A DNA stretch of 64,000 bases from Fulvivirga imtechensis AK7. GTDB lineage: Bacteria; Bacteroidota; Bacteroidia; Cytophagales; Cyclobacteriaceae. The position numbers and the translations under genes were made by a program. Below are positions 18,058 to 28,000 of the stretch, piece after piece. Position 1 is the stretch's first letter. Every line of letters begins with the position of its first letter. The stretch is taken from the NCBI RefSeq assembly GCF_000331535.1, contig NZ_AMZN01000008.1:46017-110016 (forward strand), written 5' to 3'. The notes beneath the pieces are model-generated. The model was not told the origin of the DNA and ran no database searches. It saw only the letters and a program-made list of their open reading frames with translations.

Positions 18058-19998
18058 TTGAAACACCTGTTATTTTTCATTTTTGTCTTATGCATCTCAA
18101 TACCGGCTGTCTCCCAGAAAAAGGGTAAGACGACAGGTATGGACAGCGTTCGTGTTAAGGGCAGAAGCTTTTTGATCCTGGCGGACTCATCTATATATAT
18201 TGAAAAAGATACGGTTATTTTTCTCCCGGATTCTGTGGCCAGACAGCTTAGAAGAGATGAGACCAGGCGCAGCGATGAATTTTATAAAAGGTTAAAGGAG
18301 AGATTTTATAAAACAAGATTTACCCGCGAGTTGTATGACCTTCTTTTTGTAGATCCCAGTAAAAGCGCTAAGCCAAAAGAAACCACCTCTATAAGCAATG
18401 GTAACTACAAGAAATATGAAGGAAGAAGAATTAACCGCATCATTATAAAAAAACTGGAGGTTTTTGGTACCAGTATTCTTGACACCACCCGGCATTCAAA
18501 GGCCTGGGCTGCCAAAGTGGCCAATGATCTGCATGTTTACACCAGAAGCAGGATCATTAGGAATAATATCTTCTTTGCCGAAGGAGATAACATTAACCCT
18601 GATGCCCTGAGTGATAGTGAGCGTGTGCTTCGTAACCTGCCTTATGTAAGAGATGCCCGTATTTATGTTATCTCCGGAAGCGATTCGGAAGATGTAGAGG
18701 TACTGATCATTATAAAGGATATCTGGTCCATTTCAGGTGAGGTGAGCGTTGGGGGTTTCGATGCGGCTGATTTTGCCGTAATAGACAAAAATTTTCTTGG
18801 GCTGGGCCATGAGCTAAGAAATGAATTTCTTTATAACACTGATCACAGACCGGCCATAGGTTATAACGGAACTTATAGTATCAACAACATAAAAAACACC
18901 TTCATTACCGGAGAGGTTAATTTTGCACGCTCAGAACCACTGGACAGAGTTGGTATCAGGTTCTATAGAAATTTTATTACCCCGGAAATCAAATATGCCG
19001 GAGGTGTGGAGTTAAACAAGACCAATATCCTGCTCAAAAGGGAGTACCCCGATACCACCATTTCATTTCATACGGAGTTCAACCATCAGGATATGTGGGT
19101 AGGCAGATCCTGGCTGATCGATGCTAATGAAGATAAGGGTCGTACGAACTTACAACTGGCTGCCAGATATGACAGGGTGAGGTATCTCGACAGGCCTGTG
19201 GTTACCTCCGATACCAATCAAATGTTCTTTGATCGAAACCTCTACCTTTATTCATTTGGCATATCCAGAAGAGATTATGAAAAAAGCTCGCTGGTTCGTG
19301 GGTATGGAAGAACGGAGGATATCCCTAATGGCTATCTGCTGGAGTTTACAACCGGTAAAGAAAGCAATGAGTTTTATAACCGCGCATACATTGGATGGAG
19401 ATTTTCCATAGGTAATTTTTATGGACGAACGGGCTATTTTCGACCTTCCATGGCCCTGGGCGGGTTTATCCGTAAAGGGCGTGTGGAACAGGGTACTTTT
19501 AAGACTACAATTGACTATTTTAGTCACTTATACCGGTTCAGAAGGGTTAATTTCAGGCAGTTCTTCAGACTTGATTATACTATTGGCATCAATCGTTTTC
19601 ATGATGAATTTGTTAATATAAATAATGGCAGAGGTATACGCGGCCTGAGTGACACCTTCCTCAGGGGTACACGAAAAATTGCTTTAAGTGCGGAAACTGT
19701 AGCTTTTACGCCAATTTATGTCATTGGCTTCCGGTTTGCTTTTTTTGGATTCATTGATCTGGCCATGGTCAATTCAGAAAATAGCAAGCTGTTGAAAAAT
19801 CCACTTTACCAGGGATATGGCATCGGCCTACGGTTGAGAAATGAAAATATGGCCTTTGAAGCCATACAGATCCGCCTGGCGTGGTATCCGGTTACGCCTC
19901 CCGACCAGTCTTCACTGGGTTTTGAACTCACCGGCCAGGAGCCATTGAGGATTCCCGATTTCCGCATAGAACGACCCGATGTATTAGAATTTAACTAG
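18058..19998 (+). CDS. POTRA/BamA-like outer-membrane protein (646 aa), TTG start
   Basis: The start is a TTG preceded by AAGGAGAGCG, one of the few good Shine-Dalgarno sequences here; the frame gives the signal peptide KHLLFFIFVLCISIPAVSQ. After a disordered basic region there is one clear POTRA-like domain (about 135-220: RINRIIIKKLEVFGTS, DSERVLRNLPYVRDARIYVI) and then a beta barrel that starts EVSVGGFDAADFAVIDKNFLGLGH-like, a phrase typical of BamA-superfamily barrels. Likely role is outer-membrane protein or lipid handling. The C-terminus lacks a terminal Phe. The stop codon TAG lies in the first bases of a palindromic repeat, so the tail beyond residue 646 may have been reset by its insertion. 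Confidence 0.75.
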   Translation: MKHLLFFIFVLCISIPAVSQKKGKTTGMDSVRVKGRSFLILADSSIYIEKDTVIFLPDSVARQLRRDETRRSDEFYKRLKERFYKTRFTRELYDLLFVDPSKSAKPKETTSISNGNYKKYEGRRINRIIIKKLEVFGTSILDTTRHSKAWAAKVANDLHVYTRSRIIRNNIFFAEGDNINPDALSDSERVLRNLPYVRDARIYVISGSDSEDVEVLIIIKDIWSISGEVSVGGFDAADFAVIDKNFLGLGHELRNEFLYNTDHRPAIGYNGTYSINNIKNTFITGEVNFARSEPLDRVGIRFYRNFITPEIKYAGGVELNKTNILLKREYPDTTISFHTEFNHQDMWVGRSWLIDANEDKGRTNLQLAARYDRVRYLDRPVVTSDTNQMFFDRNLYLYSFGISRRDYEKSSLVRGYGRTEDIPNGYLLEFTTGKESNEFYNRAYIGWRFSIGNFYGRTGYFRPSMALGGFIRKGRVEQGTFKTTIDYFSHLYRFRRVNFRQFFRLDYTIGINRFHDEFVNINNGRGIRGLSDTFLRGTRKIALSAETVAFTPIYVIGFRFAFFGFIDLAMVNSENSKLLKNPLYQGYGIGLRLRNENMAFEAIQIRLAWYPVTPPDQSSLGFELTGQEPLRIPDFRIERPDVLEFN

Positions 19999-20160
19999 TG
20001 TTGAGTTAAGTGTACTGTGCCGTATAAGTTGCAGTTATTTTTGTTCCACGCAACGCAAAAAATATGAGCATAGCCATAGCTACGTAAGTATTTTTTAAGG
20101 CAGCATGGGACAAAAAGAACAAAGCTTGGTATGGCTAAAGTATGCTTAACTTAACACTAG
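19995..20160 (+). repeat. MITE-like element, family 1, copy A (166 bases)
   Basis: It begins CTAGTGTTGAGTTAAG and ends CTTAACTTAACACTAG (15 of 16 bases are inverted-complementary). Inside, TGTACTGTGCCGTATAAG and AACAAAGCTTGGTATGGC are unlike each other, so the element has a direction. A second copy lies at 33502-33673 in opposite orientation. The first four bases overlap the stop of the preceding gene. No coding capacity. Confidence 0.85.
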
Positions 20161-20249
20161 TCTAGTGTGGTGATTGCTAAATTTGGTTTACTGAATTTTT
20201 GCCACTTCGTCCCGCCCTTTGGCGAGAACGTTTTCATAGAGACATTAAC

Positions 20250-20485
20250 TAACGTGAGTTCGACATAAAATACTTAAAAATAGACGGTCATCCTATCCCG
20301 AAGGCTTTAAGGCTTTCGGGAGAAGGATCTTCCCAAGTTGTGATTAGTACCCTTGACCTTAGTAAGATTCTTCGTGCCTCCGCGAGGCAGGTTAGGCAAG
20401 TTCGGGGACCTTAAAAGGAGGTTTTCAGGTCTGTTTTTAGATACAAATACAATTTAATCGGTTCTACTATATCGAACTCACGTTA
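20250..20485 (+). repeat. Intergenic repeat, family 2, copy A (236 bases)
   Basis: It begins TAACGTGAGTTCGACATA and ends CTATATCGAACTCACGTTA, giving 14-base terminal inverted repeats. It shares ACTTAAAAATAG, GGTCATCCT, GGGAGAAGGATCTTCC and ATCGGTTCTACTAT with a second copy at 21219-21411 in the same orientation; the tesA-like gene lies between them. It contains the TCCCGAAGGCTTT...GGCTTTCGGGA hairpin. Confidence 0.85.
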
Positions 20486-20542
20486 ACTAAGAGCCGTAAC
20501 TGCAGTAGAGCAGCCGTAAACTGTAAGCTGCAAAACAAAAAC

Positions 20543-20570
20543 AGAGAACTGAGAACAAAGAACTGAGAAC
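20543..20570. repeat. Short tandem repeat, 14 bases twice
   Basis: AGAGAACTGAGAAC (20543-20556) followed directly by AAAGAACTGAGAAC (20557-20570), one base different, immediately before the tesA-like stop codon (reading on the plus strand). Confidence 0.6.
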
Positions 20571-20571
20571 T

Positions 20572-21186
20572 CTAAAGCAACCCCTTTAACGCGTGATAAA
20601 CATTGTCAGCCACAACCTCATGCCCTTTTACATTAGGGTGTATGCCATCCGCCAGGTTGAGATCACGATCGCCTGCCACACCTTCCAGCAGGAAGGGGAT
20701 AAGCAGTGCATCATTTTTTTTGGCGAGTTCCGGGAATATACTCTTAAATTCTTTTGAATAATCCTGCCCCAGGTTGGGGGGCACCATCATACCCGCAATA
20801 ACAATCTTTACATTCGGATTTTTTGCCAGTACCTTATCAATAATACCTTGTAAATTCTTCTTTGTCTCTGCCGGAGGTAATCCTCGCAGGCCATCATTGG
20901 CACCTAGCTCAAGCACAAAAATGTCAACAGGTTGCCTCAGTATCCAATCAATGCGGCTTAAGCCACCAGCAGAAGTCTCGCCACTCAGCCCGGCGTTGAT
21001 CACCCGGTACTTATGCGCTTTCGATTTCAGCTTATTTTCTATCAAAGCAGGAAAAGCCTGTTCTTTAGACAAACCATACCCGGCAGTAATACTATCTCCG
21101 AAAAAAATGATCGTTTTGTCCTGATCATTAAAGCTGAAAAATACTGAGGTTGAAAGTAAGAGAATGAATAATAATCTGAATTTCAT
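20572..21186 (-). CDS. tesA: TesA-like SGNH arylesterase/thioesterase (204 aa)
   Basis: Secreted GDSL/SGNH hydrolase. The signal peptide (residues 1-18) precedes the four SGNH blocks: FFGDSITAGYGL with Ser32, NAGLSGETSAGG with the oxyanion Gly69, LELGANDGLRG with Asn97, and LADGIHPNVKGH with the Asp180/His183 pair. Length and motifs match E. coli TesA and related arylesterases, which hydrolyse acyl-CoA or ester substrates in the periplasm. It is divergent from a YbbA/YbbP-like ABC system, as tesA is in E. coli, which supports the name. Two family-2 repeats flank it. Confidence 0.9.
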   Translation of the reverse strand: MKFRLLFILLLSTSVFFSFNDQDKTIIFFGDSITAGYGLSKEQAFPALIENKLKSKAHKYRVINAGLSGETSAGGLSRIDWILRQPVDIFVLELGANDGLRGLPPAETKKNLQGIIDKVLAKNPNVKIVIAGMMVPPNLGQDYSKEFKSIFPELAKKNDALLIPFLLEGVAGDRDLNLADGIHPNVKGHEVVADNVYHALKGLL

Positions 21187-21218
21187 TTTTTATAAGTTGT
21201 ATTCCTCTAAATTTAATA

Positions 21219-21411
21219 TAACGTGGTTCGATATAAAACACTTAAAAATAGGCGGTCATCCTGACGGGAGAAGGATCTTCCTAAGTGGTGAATAGTACCT
21301 TGAACTTAGCAGGATCCTTCATTCTTCCTGAATGACCCTTAAAATGAGGTTTTTGGCTCTGTTTTCAGATATCATACCTTCAATCGGTTCTACTATGTCG
21401 AACTCACCTTA
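21219..21411 (+). repeat. Intergenic repeat, family 2, copy B (193 bases)
   Basis: It begins TAACGTGGTTCGATATA and ends CTATGTCGAACTCACCTTA. It is shorter than copy A because the AAAGCCTT hairpin and part of the right half are missing. It lies upstream of the tesA-like gene, in its probable promoter region. Confidence 0.8.
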
Positions 21412-21507
21412 ATATACACAATAATAAGTAATCAAATTTTACACCAAAAAAATAACCACTCAAGGAAAACTGATAACCTATTGATGCGTTTAAACGCTTT
21501 ATTAGTG

Positions 21508-21685
21508 AGTGTTTGTAAGAAAACGCCAATGTCTGCGTTACGCTCGCCCCAAAAAGGCTCTCGTACCTTAGTACGCTCCACTTTTTGGGACTTCGCAAGC
21601 CCTTGCTCTGCCGAAGCGGCTATGCAAAGGCGAGCTAGACCTTGGCGTTTTCTTAAAGCCACTTAGAGTTTTCTTAGAGACACCA
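21508..21685 (+). repeat. Intergenic repeat, family 3, copy A
   Basis: Starts AGTGTTTGTAAGAAAACG, ends CTTAGAGTTTTCTTAGAGACACC. It shares AACGCCAATGTC, GCGTTACGCTCG, AGTACGCTCC and the right end TTAAAGCCACTTAGAG with copies at 25072-25217 and 28478-28625. This copy is about 30 bases longer because of an inserted GAAGCGGCTATGCAAAGGCG stretch. It lies 42 bases before the ABC ATPase start. Confidence 0.85.
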
Positions 21686-21727
21686 GTTAGTCAGCAATGT
21701 TACGATGTTAGAAATATTAAAAAGCAC

Positions 21728-22420
21728 ATGTCAGATATCTTAGTTGTTCAGAATTTAAGCAAATCATTTTCATCGGGGAATAAAACACTGACCGTCCTTG
21801 ATGATATTTCGTTTTCAGTGGAGGAAGGAGCCAGTGTTTCTATTGTAGGGCCATCGGGAAGCGGCAAAACCACATTGCTTGGCTTGTGTGCAGGACTGGA
21901 TGTAGCCACGAGTGGTACTGTATCACTTGTAGGGATGAAGCTAAATGCCCTTGATGAGGATGATCGTGCATATGTCAGGAACCAGCATGTAGGATTTATT
22001 TTTCAAAATTTCCAGCTACTTCCTACGCTTACTGCATTGGAAAATGTAACCGTTCCGCTGGAGTTACGAGGAGAAAAAGGATTTAAACCTAAGGGTGAGG
22101 AGCTGTTGGATCGTGTTGGGCTGGGTGATAGGATGCAACATTATCCATCGCAGTTGTCAGGTGGAGAGCAGCAGCGGGTAGCTTTGGCACGAGCTTTTAT
22201 CAGCTCGCCTAAAATACTTTTTGCAGATGAACCTACCGGTAACCTGGATGAAGATACGGCACACCACGTCACCGACATACTATTCAACATCAACAAAGAA
22301 GAAGGTACCACGCTGGTATTGGTTACTCACAACATGGAGCTGGCAGAAAACACAGAGCGTATCCTGCAGATACGAGGCGGTAAATTGGTTGCAGACAGAA
22401 AATCATTGACGGCTTCCTGA
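21728..22420 (+). CDS. ybbA: ABC transporter ATPase, YbbA/LolD type (230 aa)
   Basis: Complete nucleotide-binding subunit: Walker [10 protein letters not shown] (41-49), Q-loop [11 protein letters not shown] (90-100), signature [14 protein letters not shown] (143-156), Walker B ILFADEP (163-169) followed by the GNLD D-loop and the H-loop VTHN. The [13 protein letters not shown] phrase marks the MacB/LolD/YbbA group. The last base of its stop codon is the first base of the permease ATG (TGATG), so they form one unit. Substrate unknown; the esterase next door hints at lipid or acyl compounds. Confidence 0.92.
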   Translation: MSDILVVQNLSKSFSSGNKTLTVLDDISFSVEEGASVSIVGPSGSGKTTLLGLCAGLDVATSGTVSLVGMKLNALDEDDRAYVRNQHVGFIFQNFQLLPTLTALENVTVPLELRGEKGFKPKGEELLDRVGLGDRMQHYPSQLSGGEQQRVALARAFISSPKILFADEPTGNLDEDTAHHVTDILFNINKEEGTTLVLVTHNMELAENTERILQIRGGKLVADRKSLTAS

Positions 22421-24984
22421 TGGAGTATATCATTAAAATTAAAAAAGAGAAAAGGAACCTCCTGAAGGATAAATGGGTTTGGAAAATGGCCTATCGGGAT
22501 GCCCGGAAAAATTTTGCACGTCTCTTTCTATTCATATCTTCCGTTATTATTGGCATTGCTGCCGTAGTGTCTATCAACTCTTTCAATGCCAATCTTCAAA
22601 GAAGTATTGATGAACAAGCCAAAGATTTGCTTGGTGCGGACCTGATTGTTAATGCCAATAACCCATTCGAGGAGGAATTACTTGCCGCCTTCGATTCCAT
22701 ACAGTCGCAGGAGCAGGCGGAAGAGGCCAATCTGGCATCTATGGCGATGTTCATGACCAGTACCCCAGGAACCAGGCTTATACGTATAGTGGCCTTAAGG
22801 GGTGGTTTTCCTTTTTATGGCGGAATTGAGACCTCCCCAGGAGATGCCTATAACATCATGAAGTCGGCTCCTTTTGTTATGGTAGATGAAAATCTGGCCA
22901 GCCAGTACGATGTGTCATCGGAGGATTCCGTGCAATTGGGTGGTATGGTCTTTCAGATTGCCGGAGAGGTAAGTAAAATACCGGGAGGAGGAGGTATACA
23001 ATCCACTTTTACTCCATCTGTATACATTTCGCTCGACTATTTGGATAGTACCAACCTTGTGCAGTATGGCAGCCGGGTTAATTATAAGCGCTATTTTAAA
23101 TTTGAAACTGAAGAACAGACGGAAGCAGCCATTGAAATACTGAAGCCAATTATCAGGAAATACGGGCATTCATATGAAACAGTGGATGGCCGCAAGGAAA
23201 ATCTTGGTGAAGGATTCCGGAATCTTTACAGGTTTTTTAATCTCTTAGCTTTTATAGCCCTTATACTTGGATGCATAGGAGTGGCAAGCTCGGTACATAT
23301 TTATGTAAGAGAAAAAAGGGAGACAGTAGCTGTTCTGCGTTGTATAGGAGCTTCTGGGTGGCAATCGTTTAATATTTTCTTTATTCAAACGGCCTTTCTC
23401 GGGCTTCTTGGCAGTGCTCTTGGTGTATCTCTCGGCCTGGCTATCCAATACCTTTTGCCTCAACTACTATCGGAGTTCATTCCTCTTAACCTGAATTTAC
23501 AGATATCATGGAGCGCTGTTATCGAGGGACTTATATTAGGGGTGGTGATATCCCTGTTATTCTCTGTTCTTCCACTGGTTTCCGTGCGGTTTGTACCACC
23601 GCTAACGGTCCTCAGAACCAATTTTGAACCATTGAAGACAGTGTCGAAGGTTCGCATAACAGTGATTATTCTCATCTTGCTGTTTCCTTTTCTTTTTGCA
23701 GCTTACCAATCCGACAGCCTGATCATCGGGGCATCCTTTTTTGCAGCGCTGCTTATAGCATTTACAGCCCTTGCTACAGTAGCCATGCTCTTGATGAAAA
23801 CAGTAAGAAGATTCTTTCCTTCCGGGTGGAGCTTTGTATGGAGACAGAGCCTTGCCAATCTTTTCAGACCTAATAACCAGACTGTAGTGCTGGTTGTAGT
23901 GATTGGACTGGGAGCTTTCCTGATGGCTACCCTTAACATCGTACAAAACAGCTTGCTCAATCAGGTGGAGTTTATAGGCGAGGAAAATCAGTCTAATACA
24001 ATTTTATTTGATATTCAACCGGGGCAGAAAGAAGGGGTCGTTGAACTAACCAAAGAAAATGAGCTTCCGGTTCAGCAACTGGTTCCTATCATCACCTGTC
24101 GTATCAGTAGCATTAATGGAAAGTCCGTGTCAGAAATCCAGAATGATACTACGGATGCGATACCCAACTGGGCTATTACGAGAGAGTACCGGGTTACTTA
24201 CCGGGATAGTCTCCATTCCGCTGAGACATTGGAAAGGGGCACTCTTCAGCACATTTCTAATGACTCTGTTTATGTCACCATTTCAGCAGGTATGCATGAA
24301 AACCTTCAGGTTGACATTGGCGACACTGTAGTTTTTGATATCCAAGGGGTGCCGGTAAGAACATATATCAGTGGTGTTAGGGATGTTGAGTGGCCTAAAG
24401 ACCCTCCAAACTTTATCTTTGTATTTCCGCAAGGAGTGCTGGAGCAGGCTCCACAGATCTTTGTGCTGACTACCAGGATAGAGGGGCAGTCTCAGGCTAA
24501 TAACTATCAACGTGAGTTGGTTACCCTGTTCCCCAACGTGTCGCTGATCGATCTCCGGTTGGTATTGTCTACCATTGATGAGTTTTTCGACAAAGTATCT
24601 TTTGTTATCCAGTTTATGGCACTTTTTAGTATTGTTACCGGTTTGGTGGTATTGGCAGGAGCCGTTATGAATAGCAAATACCTGCGCCTGAAGGAGAATG
24701 TGCTACTCAGGACAATCGGTGCCATGAAAAAGCAAATATGGGGCATGACCATACTGGAGTATGGGTATCTGGGCTTTTTTGCAGGACTCACCGGTATCGG
24801 CCTGTCGGTGCTTAGCGGATGGGCATTAGCAGTATTCTTTTTTGAGATCATATTTTTACCCGATTTTGTCAGTTTGATCTTGATCTGGTTAGGCATCATC
24901 TTGCTTACTATATTTGTAGGCTGGTTAAATACCCGGGATGTTATCAACCGGTCGCCATTGGAGGTACTGCGAAAAGAGGGATAG
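22420..24984 (+). CDS. ybbP: FtsX-type ABC permease, YbbP-like (854 aa)
   Basis: The plan is that of YbbP: an N-terminal membrane helix (residues 30-50), a large periplasmic MacB-type domain, then an FtsX block of three helices (about 270-400), further hydrophobic helices (about 410-460), a second periplasmic domain and a final FtsX block (about 725-850) closing with SPLEVLRKEG, a common FtsX end. The conserved phrase VAVLRCIGASGWQSFNIF is the first FtsX coupling region, and ENVLLRTIGAMKKQIWGM the second. Transport substrate not known. Overlaps the ATPase gene by one base. Confidence 0.9.
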   Translation: MEYIIKIKKEKRNLLKDKWVWKMAYRDARKNFARLFLFISSVIIGIAAVVSINSFNANLQRSIDEQAKDLLGADLIVNANNPFEEELLAAFDSIQSQEQAEEANLASMAMFMTSTPGTRLIRIVALRGGFPFYGGIETSPGDAYNIMKSAPFVMVDENLASQYDVSSEDSVQLGGMVFQIAGEVSKIPGGGGIQSTFTPSVYISLDYLDSTNLVQYGSRVNYKRYFKFETEEQTEAAIEILKPIIRKYGHSYETVDGRKENLGEGFRNLYRFFNLLAFIALILGCIGVASSVHIYVREKRETVAVLRCIGASGWQSFNIFFIQTAFLGLLGSALGVSLGLAIQYLLPQLLSEFIPLNLNLQISWSAVIEGLILGVVISLLFSVLPLVSVRFVPPLTVLRTNFEPLKTVSKVRITVIILILLFPFLFAAYQSDSLIIGASFFAALLIAFTALATVAMLLMKTVRRFFPSGWSFVWRQSLANLFRPNNQTVVLVVVIGLGAFLMATLNIVQNSLLNQVEFIGEENQSNTILFDIQPGQKEGVVELTKENELPVQQLVPIITCRISSINGKSVSEIQNDTTDAIPNWAITREYRVTYRDSLHSAETLERGTLQHISNDSVYVTISAGMHENLQVDIGDTVVFDIQGVPVRTYISGVRDVEWPKDPPNFIFVFPQGVLEQAPQIFVLTTRIEGQSQANNYQRELVTLFPNVSLIDLRLVLSTIDEFFDKVSFVIQFMALFSIVTGLVVLAGAVMNSKYLRLKENVLLRTIGAMKKQIWGMTILEYGYLGFFAGLTGIGLSVLSGWALAVFFFEIIFLPDFVSLILIWLGIILLTIFVGWLNTRDVINRSPLEVLRKEG

Positions 24985-25048
24985 ATTCATTATATTTATA
25001 TGCTGTAAGATTGGCAACAATTGTCAATAAAAACTATCTGATTTGTAA

Positions 25049-28000
25049 ATGCATCTGGTGAGGAAAGTAATTAGTGTCTCTAAGAAAACGCCAATGTCCG
25101 CGTTACGCTCGTCCCAAAAATGCTCACGTACCCCAGTACGCTCCGCTTTTTGGCACTTCACAAGCCTTGACCTTGACGTTTTCTTAAAGCCACTTAGAGT
25201 TTTCTTACAAACGCTAATTATTGGACTCTTCGTTGGCCTGTGCAGCGTAGGAACATGCGCTTCCGGGGACCCCGGTATCAAGTATATACAGAACAAGGGC
25301 CAGTGGTCTCAACAAGCTTTGTTTGCAGCAGATATACCGGGAGGTAATGTGTATGTAAGAGACAATGGCTTTATGTACATTTTTTATGATACAAAAGCCC
25401 TGCATGAAAAACACGAAGGTTACACAGATCAAAAAGATTACCTGCCCTCTGGACATAGATCGGAGCATAATCCTTCAACAGAAAACCTACGGCAGCATCT
25501 ATTTACGGCAGAATTTATCGGGGCTGATTTTTCCAGGGTTACCCCTCTGGAACAGGAAGCCACAAGCTACAACTATTTTCATGGCAATGATCCCTCGCGC
25601 TGGGTAAGCGGAGCCAAGGCATTTAATAAATTACTGCACGCTGATATCTATCCGGAAATAGATATGATCACATATTCGAAAGGATACAGTATGAAATATG
25701 ACCTTGTGGTCAGGGAAGGCGGTGATCCTGATCAGGTAAATATAAAGTATGAAGGTCTTGAGGACATCTATCTGTCGGAGGGAAGCCTTTTTCTCACGAC
25801 TTCGGTTAATGAGGTACAGGAGTATCAGCCCTATGCCTATCAATGGGTAGATGGGCAGAAGAAACAAGTGGTCTGTGAATATGTGCTTCAGAATAATATC
25901 CTGAGCTATTCTTTTCCTTTAGGTTATAATCCTTGTTTGGAGTTGGTTATAGACCCTATTCTTATCTTTTCTACTTATTCCGGTTCACCCGCAGACAACT
26001 GGGGCAATACGGCTACCTATGGAGAAAATGGTAAGCTCTATGCCGGAGGGATTACCAACCATTATCGTGGAGGCGCTTTTTTAGGGGAGTTTCCTGCAAC
26101 CCCTGGTGCATTTCAAACTTCCTGGGGAGGGTTATGGGATGTTGCCATTCTAAAATATGATTCCAGTGGCTCGGAGTTGGAATATGCTACTTATCTCGGG
26201 GGTAGCGGCTCAGAGACCCCGCACAGTATGATCATTAACAGCAAAAACGAGCTTATTATATTCGGAACCACCAGCTCCGCTGATTTCCCTATAACCACAG
26301 ATGCATATTCAGATACATTTTCAGGAGGCACCTCAGTTACACCGATAGGAGGGGTGCCGTTCGAAGACGGAACGGATATTTTTATTGCAAAATTAAACCA
26401 GTCGGGCACCAAACTGTTAAGTTCTACATTTGTTGGAGGAAGTGATAATGACGGCATCAATCCTTCAGAAAGTATTCTTACGAAAAACTATGGAGACCAG
26501 CAGAAAGGTGAGGTGTATATTGATGACGTTGATGATATTTATTTTGTAGGCAGTACCAGTTCAAATGATATATTCTCTGGCAGTACCGTTTCGTTTGAAA
26601 ACCAATATCAGGGAGGGATGACTGATGCTATGGTAGTGAAAATGTCGGGAGATCTCACAAGTATGATCTGGGGTGGTTATCTTGGAGGCGCGAGATCAGA
26701 TGCCGGCTTTTCATTAAGGGTTACCGAAGATAAGCATGTAATAGCTGTTGGTGGTACCGAAAGCGCAGATTTTCCCACAGTAGCAGGGGGTATTCAATCT
26801 GTATATCAGGGCGGTATAGATGGGTGGATATGTAAAATTGCAGCTACCGGTGATTTGATAACGAATAGTACCTTTTTAGGTACTTCAGAATACGACCAGG
26901 CATACTTTGTAGATCTCAATAGTGCAGGCGAGGTGTATGTGCTGGGGCAGACAAAGGGTGTATATCCTGTAATCGGTAGTGTGTTCAACAATCCGAAAAG
27001 TGGCCACTTTATACATAAACTCACTTCGGATTTGAGCGCCACGATTTTTTCAACTGTTTTTGGTGAACCAAATATTCAAAGGCCCAACATAGCACTTACG
27101 GCATTTTTGGTTAATGATTGCAACAACCTTTACGTATCGGGTTGGGGAAGCACGAGTGGATCTTTTTTAGGTAATAACTACGTAGCTTTAGATGCTGCCG
27201 ACATGCCCACAACAACCGATGCACTCAGACAGACTAGCAATGGATCGGATTTTTATCTAATGGTATTGGATGCAAATGCAACATCACTTCTGTATGCAAC
27301 CTATTTTGGAGGGGATGGTTCGATAGTTCATGTAGATGGAGGCACCAGCAGGTTTGACAAAAGAGGTATAGTGTACCACTCGGTTTGTGCCAGTTGTTTT
27401 GAAAATACCTCTACATTCCCTACTACGGAAGGAGCCTGGTCGCAGGTTAATGGCGCCTCCGGTGGCTGTAACAATGCCGCTTTTAAATTTGATCTGGCCA
27501 CCCTTAAAGCGCGGTTGCAAACCAATTCTGTAGCTTTTGATCAGCCGGGGCTCTCAACAATATGTATGCCTGACGATATTGTATTTCAAAATTTCAGTAT
27601 TGGAGGTGAAGTTTTTGAATGGAACTTTGGTGATGGTACGGCTACTACCCGTACAGATACGACTTATATTGTGCACAACTATAAAGCTCCCGGACAATAT
27701 AAGGTAACGCTCCGGGCAATTGACCCCAATACATGTACAAGTGAAGACCTTACCTCAACAATAGTGGAGGTGGTAAAGCCAAATGTGACAGTTAGCGATG
27801 ATAGTCAGCTCTGTGAGGGCGATAGCTTTAGATTAGAGGCATCAGGAGGTGTCACTTATCATTGGGTGAGTTCGGATAGTACTGTTATTTCTGATGAGCG
27901 TACACCTGAAGTGAGCCCCATTGACACCACACAGTATTTTGTAACCATTACCGGTGCAAAAGGGTGCATTGCCAGGGATACTGTTACCCTGGAGGTAATA

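Noticed and set aside
20161..20249. Possible further repeat element between families 1 and 2
   Set aside because: No matching copy seen elsewhere in the window and no inverted ends.
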